This document shows positions 47,150 to 57,640 of a stretch of 64,000 bases of DNA, in pieces (the first letter of the stretch is position 1; each line of letters starts with the position of its first letter). Made by a program: the position numbers and the translations under genes. This stretch comes from Macrotis lagotis. Taxonomy: Eukaryota; Chordata; Mammalia; Peramelemorphia; Peramelidae. The notes below the pieces were generated by a model. It was not told the DNA's origin, ran no database searches, and saw only the letters and a program-made list of their open reading frames with translations. The DNA lies in NCBI RefSeq assembly GCF_037893015.1, contig NC_133665.1:38064246-38128245 (forward strand), in the 5' to 3' direction.

Positions 47150-49768
47150 TGGTAGTTTTTTTTTTCTCTCTTGCCCCGTTCCCACTCTTAGGTAGACCTC
47201 TTTACAAAGAAATAGATGAAGAATGAGAAGGAATATAATAAATATTAGTGATCTGTAATTGAAGGAATCTGTTTCTACATCATTTTCTCTCCATTCTTCC
47301 TCCCTCTCAGATATCAATCACTAGATCTTCTGCTTTCTTCCCTTTAATCCCTTCTTCACAATCCACCCTCTTAAATTGAAGTTTCTTTTATTTGTGACTT
47401 CCCTCCCAACCTTTTGCTTTACAAATAAGTTCTCCTTTCTCATTTTTCCCTTTTGTTTTTATGTTGTTTGATGTATTTCTAAACTAAACCTGTCTCTGTA
47501 TATGCATACTTTGTCTGATTTAGATGAGTGAAGTTCACATGATACCTGCCCTTCCATTATCTGTGATTACATATTTTTTATCTTACATCTCTTTTTATTT
47601 ATTTTATTTTTTATTGATGTTTTACTTTTCCAAATACATGTCATGAAAATTTATTTTTCTAAACTTTCATCCATATGCATATTTCTTAGTCACAAAATTT
47701 CCTTCCACCCTCCCTTCCCCTCAGTGGTGAAACAGTCAGTTTAATATTGTACTCACACATTTGTGTTAAGCATGTTTACAAGTTAGCCATTTTTGGTATG
47801 AGGAATTAGGATTAAGGGAAATGAATATATGAGATTTTTTTTAGTTTGTTTTTTTTTTTTGCAAGGCATTGGGGTTAAGTGGCTTGCCCAAGGCCACACG
47901 GCTAGGTAGTTATTAAGTGTCTGAGACCCGATTTGAACCCAGGTACTCCTGACTCCAGGGCCGGTGCTTTGTCCACTGCGCCACCTAGCCGCCCCCTTGA
48001 GATTTTTTTTTTTAAAGTGAATGTAGTGTTCCTCAGATTCTGTTTTGTTTTTCTTCCTCTGGATGGGGATAGCATTGTCCTTAACCGGTTTAATAGAGTT
48101 GTCCTAGCTGTCTGAACTGCTGTGAATAGTTGCATCCATCAGGGTTGATCTTCTCACAATGTTGTTGTTAATGTTTACATTGTTCTTTTGGTTTCTTTTT
48201 AACATATCCCAATTCTGAGATATATTAAGCTTCATTCCCCTTATTCCTTATTTATTTCTAATTTTTCCTTCTCACATATCTTAATTCTGAGAAATAGTAA
48301 CTTCCATACCCTTATTCCTTGTTTATTCTTTTATTCATACCCTTGTTATACCATTTCTTAATCCTTTTTCCTTTCTTTTAACTCTTTTCTTCTGTCTGCT
48401 TACAATATTTTTCCTTAGACCTGGAAGCTCTGGATTTTGGCTGTTATGTTCCAGGATAATAATCTTTCAGGTTATGCCCAGTGGATTATTTTTATTTTTA
48501 TTTTATATTTGTTGTATTTGATCTGGATAGTTTTTGTTTGTAATTTCTTGAAATACAGGTCCTATTTTTGTGTCTTCATGATTTTCAGTGATTTTAAAGA
48601 TTCTTAAGTTACCTATCCTTGCCCTTTTTCCAAGTAAATTATTTTTGATAATAGGTACCTTATATTTTTCTCAGTTTTTTCATTCTTTCAATTTTGTTTC
48701 TGTTAGCTTATGGAGTTTTTTTATTTCTGTTTGCTTCATTCTAAGTTTTCTATACACTCTTATAAACTACTTATTATTTTTACCTCCAGAGCTTGTTTTA
48801 TTTATTCCTTCCTTCATTTCTTCCAAGTAAACTTATAATTCTAGGGGGACAAGTCATATTTTTCCTTTCAATTCTCTGTAGTTGTGGAGTTACTCTACTT
48901 TTCTGGGTGAGAGAGTTCTAGTTCAATAATATTTCTTCTTTTGCTAATATCCTCAGCTTCAATTTTGATTAGCAACTTTGAGCATGGCCCATGCTCCATG
49001 CCCTCAAACATTCTTGCGCTACCTATTTGGTGCTGACCTCTATTTTCTTGGCTCCTGCCATGTCTACCAACCTTGGTGGATAAATGGAGCGTGTTGACAT
49101 TTTTCAAGTTTACTAGGATTATTCAGGTTCAGAGTGCTTGTTGTCTTCAGGGTTTTGTGGATCATCTCAGGTCAGATTTCTGTGGAGTCAGCCCTTTTAG
49201 CCAGAGTATTACCAGCCCCTGTCCCATATCTGTGGTCAGACATTGTAGGTTTCTGACCCTCTTGAGGTTTTCCTATTCAAACACCGTGGGTTTTCTGATA
49301 CACAGATTCAGAACCCTCAGGTTCAAAGTGTTTCTTGACACTTAGGGGCAAATCAGGCCAGAATACTGCAGACTTCATGTTAGTCTTTGGGCATTTCCTT
49401 CTTTGGCTCCTGAGTCCACAGTCAGAGACCTCTGGAGCTTTCCTGTCTGGTCATTCTGGTTTTTTAACTTCTCAAAATCTCTAGAACATTTGGGACAGGA
49501 ACTGGAGCATCTTTGGTCTGAGTACTGGCAGACTTCTTGGTTATTCACCTGTACTCCCTAAGACTTCACTGGTGAAAGAGTCCTGCAAGTTTCTAACTCC
49601 TTTTGTGTGGTCTTGGGTTGTATAAAAGGACTTACTATAATTTTTATTTGGATTTCTTGATTATTCATTAGTGTGATGGTATTTGAGGGTATTTATGGGT
49701 TTACATGTAGGAAAGTTGGACTTCGGTGACCTTTCAGGAAGCCATCTTTACCAGAAGTCACAATAATA
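47150..49768 (-). mobile_element. L1/HAL1-like element, 3' part to 5' end
   Basis: On + it runs from CT-rich 3' sequence (47,150-47,590), an L1-type 3' terminus (ttttacttttccaaatacat), through a reversed ORF1 coiled-coil-like region (48,550-48,820: cagttttttcattctttcaa) and a GC-richer 5'UTR (48,950-49,720). The right end, gaagccatctttaccag, has the reversed YY1-type core expected at an L1 5' end. It is probably more than one overlapping insertion. Internal boundaries are uncertain. Confidence 0.6.
47843..47997 (-). mobile_element. marsupial SINE, least diverged copy
   Basis: Retains many CpG sites (cacacggctag, gggccggtgc, ccactgcgccacctagccgc) that are decayed in other copies. Target-site duplication tgagatttttttt at 47,830-47,842 and 47,998-48,010. 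CpG retention indicates recent insertion. Confidence 0.95.
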
Positions 49769-49776
49769 TTCACTTT

Positions 49777-49935
49777 TTAAAAAAATTTTGTTTTTGTTTT
49801 CACAAGGCAGTGGGGTTGTGACTTGCTCAAGGTCACACAGTTAGGTAATTATTAAGTGTCTGAGTTCAGATTTGAACTCAGGTCCTCCTGACTCTTGGGG
49901 CCACCACTTTCTGCACCACCTAACTACCCCTTCTT
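49777..49935 (-). mobile_element. marsupial SINE
   Basis: Reversed: acaaggcagtggggttgtga, gtcacacagttaggtaatta, ctgcaccacctaactacccc. It lies just outside the L1-like 5' end. Possible duplication ttcacttt at 49,769-49,776 and 49,936-49,943. Confidence 0.88.
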
Positions 49936-50089
49936 TTCACTTTCTAATAAAACAAAAAAAAATCTCCTGAGATCTGACTGGGGGGTCATTGGCAGAGGAG
50001 AGATAAACTAATTATCCTCCTTATCTTTTAGAGATGAAGCACACCTCTAATAGACAATAGGTGTAAGAGAAGGTGCAAAGTTTTTCAGG

Positions 50090-50372
50090 GACCATGAATG
50101 TTTGTCTTTAATTCTTGAAGAAGATCACAACAGAACATGAATTGGATTTGAGTGAGGGGGTGCTGTGCTAAGGCACCAGCCTCACTTTCTCCTCCAGAAC
50201 CATTTGAGTCCAGATATGAGTCAGAACAACTGGAGATGGCCCTTGATGTGAGGCAGTCAGGGTTAAGTGACTTACCCAAGGTCATAGCTAGTAAGTGGCA
50301 GTCTGAGGATTTGAACTCTTGTTCTCCTGACTCCAAGACCAGTGCTATATTTACTGCACCACCTAAGCCAAC
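50090..50372. mobile_element. marsupial medium-repeat element ending in a SINE-like part
   Basis: The first part reads ttaattcttgaagaagatca, gaattggatttgagtgaggg, cagcctcactttctcctcca, actggagatggcccttgatg. The second, 50,246-50,372, is a reversed SINE (gttaagtgacttacccaagg to ctgcaccacctaagcc). The first part recurs inverted at 56,270-56,400, so it is an interspersed family. I cannot give its library name. Confidence 0.7.
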
Positions 50373-50467
50373 CCAGAGAACATACGCCCTGTAGATGGAG
50401 TTCCCTCACATAACTGTTTTATTTCTGCTATGGATCCATCTTTCTTCCAATATTGTAAAGGTATTTT

Positions 50468-50750
50468 ACTGAATTAAGTGATGCATACCTATAATCCTAG
50501 CTACAAAAGGAGATTGAGACAAGCAGATCTTAGGAGTTCTGAGCTGCAACAGGCTGTTTTTCATATGTCTGCACTGTTTGTTATTAATTTAGTGATCCCC
50601 TGGGGTTAGGAAGAGGTGCACTAGGTTGCCTATAGTGGAGCAAATTGGTCTAGGGCAGAAATAGAGCAGGTCAAATCTCTCATATTGATCAGAATGGCAT
50701 TGTACCCATGAGTAGCCCTTTTAAATTTACACCTTAGATGGCATAGTTTT
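50468..50750 (+). pseudogene. 7SL (SRP) RNA pseudogene
   Basis: The sequence follows 7SL RNA from its Alu domain to its 3' part: gatgcatacctataatccta for the 5' domain, ttaggagttctgagctg, tgtctgcactgtttgttatt, a gggaccaccaggttgcc-like stretch (gtgcactaggttgcctatag), then the S-domain hallmark gaaatagagcaggtcaaatc and ctcatattgatcag, and catgagtagccc near the end. Substitutions are frequent and helix-forming G/C positions have decayed, so it is an inactive retrocopy. 7SL is the RNA scaffold of the signal recognition particle. The last 40 bp align weakly, so the 3' end is approximate. Confidence 0.88.
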
Positions 50751-52590
50751 TAGAAGACTGAGTTGTTTTTAAGTTATATATAAAAATGTTTCATTTATAT
50801 TTTGGGACCATAATTATGTGAAATATATAGGGTAGTTTCCTTTTGTTCCTCCTTCTAACATAACCTGAGTTCTTGGGTTGGAAAAGAGAAGTTGGTATTA
50901 CCAATATAAATGTTATATAGTTTTAGGTCTTGTAAGAGAACTAATTTAAGCTTACTATAGTCTGAACTTTGACCACCTAGGAATATATTCACATTTGTAA
51001 CATTGGTTCCTTGGCACTAAGTGATCCTGTAATTTTGTTTCATCTAACATGTTTTCATAGAAACAATTTTTGAGGTTAGGTGGGGCATTTCTGTAACAAG
51101 TTTTTATTTGTTTCCCAAAGCAGAATACATTGTTGTTAATCAGAATTTGATGCACTCATCTCTTTTACAGAGGGCTGGTGTTATGTTCATGATTGTTAGG
51201 TAAGAGATAGGGAACTCAGATTAAACAATTTTTTAAAACATCTGCTAGTATTTAAATTAGGATGAAGTAAATTGTTGAAAAATAACAAAGGTATTCTACA
51301 TGTGTAGGTATCTACATGAAATCTACCCCTGCCACTAACTACAGAATTTACTTAATGATGCAGATGTCAGTTTTTAAGTAGCTTGAATTTTCTCCAAATT
51401 AATCTTTTTCTAATCATACTCATAGAGAGTAAAACAACCTACAATTCTTGCTACTGAGATAGATTAGCAGATTGAAAAGAATTTTTTCCTTGTGAGAGCA
51501 TAAATACACAATTCTGTCTCACTTTCTTGTATATTGATATTTCAGAGCTTCTTCATTATATGTCAAGTTAATTCTACAGATTTTAAATGCAGTTTATCCT
51601 CTGTCCTACGGAGATGATCAGCTTCTTGTTATTTTTCTAATAATATGGGATGGTTTTGACTCTTTTTCATTGGACTCTTCCTCTTTGGAAGAATACCAAA
51701 TAACATTAATACGAGATCACTAACTGTATCACTTTCAGATAAAAATCCATATCATTAAAAAGTTTGAAATATTTGCCCTACAAAATGGAACACTAACTGG
51801 TGATCATTTCTTTTATAGACAACCTTTTTCCATCCCCCTCCCCCAATCCCAATATCTCAATCCTCCCAAGATCTCTAATGTGTTAAAATAGACTAGGACT
51901 GAACTTGCATGTATCTCTAGTAGTATGATAGACTAAAATCCTTTTCTGCCTCTTCAATTAAGAGTTTCCACATATTCTCCTTCCTCATTCTCAAACACTT
52001 CTCCAAGTCTAGAAACCTTGAACCTTTGCCAAATCCAATACATTGGTTCCAGGTGTATAGGGGTATAGGCACTGAGCTTTTTCATTGTAGTTATGGTGGA
52101 TGTGAAATAACTATCCTCCCCAAACTGAACTTTCTAGACTCCACCATACTAAATTCTCTATTATTTTTCTCTTGGTTGTACTGCATCTCAGCATAGTTTA
52201 CTTTAGAACAAATGACAAATCTTTGAAGTAATGATACTTCATTAGTAAGTTTGGCTTTGGGACCTTTGATGGTACTGCCTAGTATACTGCTCATTTTTTG
52301 TTTTGTAAACTTCACAGAGAATAATGTATATATACACATTCACACCACACCCATAGATGTGCCTGTGAACATATACACTTACACTCTATCATGACACCTG
52401 TGAATCTCTTGCTTCTTCCATAAAGGATCATGTACTGAGGAGTTGATATGAATTAGGGTAGAGTGTTTTTATTTTTTATTCCCCCATGGTCAATAAGGTA
52501 GTACCTATAGTAGTATTCATTTATAATAAGTAGCCAGTTTTTATTTAATGAATTTATCTATTTACATTGTTTCATTTAGTTAAAAATGAA
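50751..52590. other. intron, low repeat content
   Basis: About 1.8 kb with no recognised SINE or LINE. A candidate region for conserved non-coding sequence. The open frames at 50,955-51,155 and 52,091-52,339 lack domain signatures. Confidence 0.4.
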
Positions 52591-52596
52591 GTAAAA

Positions 52597-52770
52597 AGGG
52601 ATGGTTACATGGTGCAGTGGTTAGAGCACCAGTTCTGGAGTCAGGGATCTGAGTTCAAATCCAGCCTCAGACGCTTGATACCTTGTAGCTGAGTGACCTT
52701 GGGCGAGTCATTTAACCCCATTGCCCACCTCCCTACCCCTCAAAAAATCAAACCAAAAACAAGAAAAAAG
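52597..52770 (+). mobile_element. marsupial SINE, distinct subfamily
   Basis: Head agggatggttacatggtgca, middle gagttcaaatccagcctcag, then tgtagctgagtgaccttggg and ttgcccacctccctacccct. The tail differs from the common copies here, closer to a Mar1-type sequence. Confidence 0.88.
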
Positions 52771-53436
52771 TTAAAGTACCAAGACCAGAAGCTTCTTACA
52801 TTGGCTAGAAATTGCTTGCCATTGTGACTTGATTCTTTACCATGGAGGACCCTTCTTAGTAACACATGGATTCTATGGACAGGTAATTCCATGAATTCGT
52901 TTTTCATGCTATTAAATTATTGATGGAATAAAGCAGTGCATTATAGAATACTCTCTTCTTGTATTAACAAAGACATTGTAGAAGAAAGCTTTTTCCTGCC
53001 ACCTAAATTCTTTGTCACCCTCATTGCTATCTAAAGTTGAAGATAAATAGTTAGGTAGTTCAACTTTCTGTACCGATTGGTCCAGGAGAATTAATTCATT
53101 TGAAAATTCAGGCTAAGGAAAAGCCACTGAGTGATTTAGAATCATAATTAGAGGGTTTTGAAACTAATAATCAATTATGAAGGTTAGTCCAATACTCTCC
53201 TCCAATTTCATTGTTAATTCTTTCTTAATGGCACAAGAAAATGACAATTGCCATACTGATAAGGCCAATTATCCTTCTAATCCAGTGTTGTCTCTGACAG
53301 TGACACCAAAGTACTTGTGAAAGGCATGATTGGGAACTTCAACAATATTTTATTTGTCCCAAACTTACCTCTCTTAGGTTTAGAGGGGTATATTTTATTC
53401 TAGTTAAGGAATATTAATGTTATGACATTAATATAT
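52771..53436. other. intron, nothing recognised
   Basis: Unassigned sequence between two insertions. No gene signature. Confidence 0.45.
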
Positions 53437-53452
53437 AAATATTAATATGTCA

Positions 53453-53767
53453 GATTTGGGGCTGTCTGCAATGGAGAGCACCATCTGTATCCAGAAAAAA
53501 CTGTGGAGTTTGAACAAAGACCAAGGACTATTACTTTTAATTTAGAAAAAAAAACCTGATATCTTATTGTCTGATCTTTCTGTCTCTTATATTTTATGTT
53601 TCTTCCTTTAAGGATATGATTTCTCTCTCATCACATTCAATTTGGATCAGTGTATACCATTGGAAACAATGTAAAGACTGGTAAATTGCCTTCTGTGGGG
53701 GGGGAGGGAAGGAAGATTAGGGGAAAATTGTAAAACTCAAAATAAATAAAATCTTTAAAGGGCAAAA
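53453..53767 (+). mobile_element. 5'-truncated LINE 3' end with target-site duplication
   Basis: About 315 bp starting gatttggggctgtctgcaat, through gaactttga-like tggagtttgaacaaagacca, tcattgga-like accattggaaacaatgtaaa, a G-rich block at 53,695, and ending aactcaaaataaataaaatc with an A-rich tail. Flanked by aaatattaatatgtca (53,437-53,452) and aaatactaatatgtca (53,768-53,783), one mismatch in 16. The G-rich block before an A-rich tail suits an L1 3'UTR; the family is inferred. Confidence 0.85.
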
Positions 53768-53879
53768 AAATACTAATATGTCATCATTCATCTTATTCAG
53801 GTTATACATGGCAAACATTTTTGCTTTATAATAAGTGTTAGTTATTGTTTTCTTTTTAACACATATAGTAATTGTTTAT

Positions 53880-54090
53880 AATTGTTCATTTTAATTTCAT
53901 TTAATTCAGTTAAATTAAAAAATACCGATAATGTGCAAGACACTGTGTTAAGTACCATCAAGGACCTTATATTCCTTTTGGAGGGTACAGTATGCAGATG
54001 GATAAGGAAATACAATCAGATTTGAGGAGGGAGATAAAACAAATGACTCCAGTTGAGGAAAGACTTCATGTAGGAGGTAGAAACTTTGCT
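53880..54090 (+). mobile_element. L2-like fragment
   Basis: Reads aataccgataatgtgcaaga, cactgtgttaagtaccatca, ggaccttatattccttttgg, then gaggaaagacttcatgtagg, an L2 3' series. The 116-codon open frame starting at 53,992 runs through it and is not a host gene by any signature I can see. Confidence 0.55.
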
Positions 54091-54639
54091 GAGTCTTTAA
54101 TTAGATTAAGTCTTCTGAGAGACAGAGATGAGGAGAGAATACATCTTAGACTTTCACAATCCCAACACTTTAGAGAAATCATGACCCCAGACAGACTGAT
54201 TTATTTGTGGTCTCATCAGTTTAGACTATTGGTTAAGATTGCAACATTTCATATAATTTTTGTCCATATTTTTCTACAACAATTTTTCTACAACAAATCC
54301 TCCATAGAGGATTTGCCTATTGGCCCAGAGGATTTATTATAGGTATTTTATTGCTTTGTGGATATCCCTTCACTAATATGTTATTTATCCTCTATCTCTT
54401 ACCATATGGCTAACACAGCTCTTTTTTAGTCATATAATTGATATACATTTTCAAGATGTCTTTTAAGTCACTTTATATGTACATTTATATGTACCATTGA
54501 TTGTATGATAGAATCCCTCATACAGAAGTTTGTAAAGGATCAGGTGTTTTGATGAAGTACAATCATAATGAGAAAAGAGGTAATATTGAAACGAAACAGT
54601 TATTTCAGTCTAGAGTTGCATTTGAAGCATAGCTCTCAT
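54091..54639. other. intron, nothing recognised
   Basis: Contains a small tandem duplication of tttttctacaacaa at about 54,269-54,296. Otherwise unassigned. Confidence 0.45.
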
Positions 54640-54890
54640 TGAATAAGGAGAAGATAATCCTGATGAACTCTGCTCTGGTCAGACACATCTAAGTATTACA
54701 TTCAGCTCTGGCTGCCACAGTTAAGGGATGATTTTAATAAGCTGAAGAATAGCAAAAGCAACCAGAATGGAGAAGGACCTGAGTCCAGGAGAAGGCTCAG
54801 AGGATCACAAATGCTACCCTTCAGTACTTGCACCACTTTTAAAAGGAACAGGAATTAAACTTCTTCTGTTTGTTTTCAAAAAGAACCATA
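54640..54890 (+). mobile_element. CR1/L3 LINE 3' fragment
   Basis: Reads ctctgctctggtcagacaca, ctaagtattacattcagctc, tggctgccacagttaaggga, aagcaaccagaatggagaag, gagtccaggagaaggctcag. This is the C-terminal ORF2 and 3' order of vertebrate CR1/L3 elements. Heavily mutated. Confidence 0.7.
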
Positions 54891-54904
54891 ATCAGTGGAT
54901 AAAA

Positions 54905-55065
54905 AGTGAAGTATGAGTGGCACAGTGGAAAGAGAAGTGGCTCTGAAATGTTATCTCAGTGATTTAGGCAAGTCCCTTAAATATTCCTATAAATAAAGGA
55001 TTAGAATGGATATCATTTGCAGTCACTTTCAGTTCAAGATTTGTGATTCTATGAAGTCACAGAGA
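54905..55065 (+). mobile_element. MIR/THER-type CORE-SINE
   Basis: Head gagtggcacagtggaaagag, then gatttaggcaagtcccttaa, aaggattagaatggatatca, ttcagttcaagatttgtgat, tctatgaag. The middle is deleted. Confidence 0.75.
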
Positions 55066-55879
55066 CATATTTAGGCTTTATTTCAGAAAAAAACTCATTA
55101 AACTAGAACTGTCCCACCTGCCTTGTGAAATAGATCACACTGGGAGAAAATGACCAATTATTGGGTACTTTGCAATGAGGATTCTTTTTCATGGGTGTAG
55201 GACCAGATGTTTGGAATAGAGGTTGGTTTTCACCTTTAAAGTTCTGTGATCCTATGTTATCTATAAGGAATGTTGTTCCATTGTCCTTTGAGTCACCTGA
55301 AATTTTGATACTGTGTAGTGTTCCATGATCCCCATTCATATTAGCAGCGATATGATAATATTAGTTTCAAAAAGGAAGGACTTTGTTTGGAGAGGGATAG
55401 CATGAAGCCATTGAAAGTGTCACTCGTTTTCCCAAACGTGATTTAGATATCTCATTTCCTTTTACCTAATTATTGCCCCAGTCTTTTTGGTAGTACCATA
55501 TTATAGAATAAATAAGTAGGGAAGGGGGGGTAGAAATAGAGTAAAGCCCAGATATCTTATGAAGTTTCAGTGATCAAAATTTATATTCCTTCGTGCAGAC
55601 CACTCACAGGTATATTCCCTATGTGGACAGGAGGAGAGGAGGGAAAGGAGAGAAAGAAGGCCAGAAAGCAGGGAGAGAGATAGGGAATAGCATTGCCCAA
55701 TTGGAAAGGCCTTTTGAATTTCCAGTGAGACAGCAACTATTACTCACAGGTTGTTGTTTGTTCTTCATTCTCAAAGAGAATAAGAGGAAGATAATGTTTT
55801 GATTTGCTAGAGAATTTTCAAAAGTCATGCTTTAAACCCAAATTACTCTGGTTTTCATTGATTAGCCAACAAAAAGTCT
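55066..55879. other. intron, mostly unassigned
   Basis: A short segment at about 55,750-55,800 (tgttgtttgttcttcattct, caaagagaataagaggaag) resembles the start of the medium-repeat family at 50,090. Nothing else recognised. Confidence 0.4.
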
Positions 55880-55892
55880 TCACTTAGTCATT

Positions 55893-56049
55893 TTTTCTTT
55901 TTTAATTTTATTTATTGAAGGCAATGGGGTTAAGTGACTTCCCCAAGGTCACACAGCTAGGTAATTATTAAGTTCTGAGGTTAAATTTGAACTTAGGTAC
56001 TCCTGACTCCAGGGCTGGTACTCTATCCACTGCACCGCCTAGCTGCCCC
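55893..56049 (-). mobile_element. marsupial tRNA-derived SINE
   Basis: Full reversed copy, ttgaaggcaatggggttaag to gcaccgcctagctgcccc. Perfect 13-bp duplication tcacttagtcatt at 55,880-55,892 and 56,050-56,062. Confidence 0.96.
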
Positions 56050-56269
56050 TCACTTAGTCATTGTTTGGATTTTGATGGCTCAAAGTGAGTGTAACCTGAG
56101 GGTCATCCACTTTCAGAATTATTTTTTTTGACTAGGTAAAAGAGGCAATCTTTTGCCTCTTACCTAACCTTTACTTCATACAAACAGACTTGAGAAAGAT
56201 CTTAACTTAAAAAGGTCAAGGTATCTCCCTGAATCCAGGGCTCTCAGTAGGTTTCCTGATATTTGACTT

Positions 56270-56400
56270 GCCACTGGACTCCCATTATCCTGGAGGAGAG
56301 AATGAGGTTGGTGACTTTGCACAGTCCTTTATCTCAATTCAGTTCACTTGCAAGTCAAGGCATCACCTTCCTGAGGTCATCGATCCTCTGAGAACAAAGG
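56270..56400 (-). mobile_element. marsupial medium-repeat fragment
   Basis: On + it reads cttgccactggactcccatt, gaggagagaatgaggttggt, agttcacttgcaagtcaagg, catcaccttcctgaggtcat. The reverse complement parallels 50,105-50,235. Confidence 0.65.
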
Positions 56401-56559
56401 ACATGTAGCAATAAAAGTACCCACATAAGCTTTACCTACTGTTTGACTAATTTAATGAACTGCACTTTCAAATGGATGCCATAATCTGAGCAAAATGTGC
56501 TGCCTGGCATAGGGCAGATGTTTAACAAATGTTTTGTTGATTGATCAGTTTCTTCATCC

Positions 56560-57440
56560 ACTTGTTTTTTCCCCCAAGTGGTTTAATAGATAAATATATT
56601 TTTAGTTTCTGTGAATCTCATTGAGGAGAATAAGGCTCAGTTTAGTGAGTTCATTGTCATCTGCAAATAGGAAAGCTTCAGTATCCAGGGAACAAATCTT
56701 TTCTACTTGGATTTTGTGCAAGACATGCTTCATGATAATGGTGAATACTTTTGATAAACTTATGGATATCATTACTTGATTATGATAATCATAGGATCAT
56801 CATAGTTCTCTTTGTGTTTATCTCTATTGAAATGAAACAAACGATTTCAACATATATATGAGACACCATAAAGTGGACCCTTTAATTAGGCTGTGTTTTG
56901 CTTACAGATTCAAATGCTTTTTTATATACAACAAATAAATTCAAAAGGTTTTTCTCCTTTTAAATGTAGTAGTCTTAGTGTGCCTATAAATATTTTGTCT
57001 TGATTTCCTTCTTATGTTTTTTTTAAGCTCCCCCCATTTATGTGTTTTAATCCATTTTGATAATGATCTCAGATATAAAAGGATGGCACATGGGCTGGTA
57101 ATTACTGGTGTACGCTCAGGCTTTTCTCCTTTTATATTATTATTTTCAGTATTTTTTATTTCTCTTCAGTTCTCTTAAAAACTTGAATGCCTTTCAAATA
57201 ATGTTATCTTTAGCTAAAGAATTTTTTTCTTTTCTTTTTCTTTTTTTGTAAAATCCAGGTGCTCTTCCCAACTTGATTTTCTTAAGTGGCATTTCTGCTT
57301 AAAAAATAAATTCAGTGAACTAATTGCTATCAATGTTGGGGAAAAATTGGTATAGAAATATTTGCAGATCTGTTCCAATTCATGGCAGTTTGTTTTCCCA
57401 ATTCCATCTGTAAACATATTCAAGTGATCTTGCTTTTTTG
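56560..57440 (-). mobile_element. degenerate non-LTR reverse transcriptase, RTE-like
   Basis: On the minus strand 56,929-56,900 reads VYKKAFESVS, matching RT motif A (YKKAFDSV) with the catalytic Asp replaced by Glu. 56,670-56,651 reads LFADDNE, matching motif C with both catalytic Asp kept. The spacing of about 85 codons suits the RT palm of RTE-type elements. Stops and frameshifts break it. Other clades with this spacing cannot be excluded. Confidence 0.6.
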
Positions 57441-57485
57441 CATCTCATGCTAAATTTCTCAAGATTTTTCCTCCCTTTACTTTTT

Positions 57486-57640
57486 TTTTTGTTTTAGGAT
57501 TTTTGCAAGGCAAATGGGGTTAAGTGGCTTTCCCAAGGCCACACAGCTAAGTAATCATTAAGTGTCTGAGTCCGGATTTGAACCCAGGTACTCCTGACTC
57601 CAGGGTCGGTGCTTTATCTACTGTGCCACTTAGCTGCCCC
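57486..57640 (-). mobile_element. marsupial tRNA-derived SINE
   Basis: Complete reversed copy, tttttgcaaggcaaatgggg to tgtgccacttagctgcccc. Imperfect duplication tccctttactttttt / tcctttactttttt on the two sides. Confidence 0.94.

Noticed and set aside
53992..54342. 116-codon open frame that looks protein-like
   Set aside because: It runs through L2-like sequence, has no upstream coding context and no recognisable domain. Checked against the idea of a retrocopied gene and found no support.
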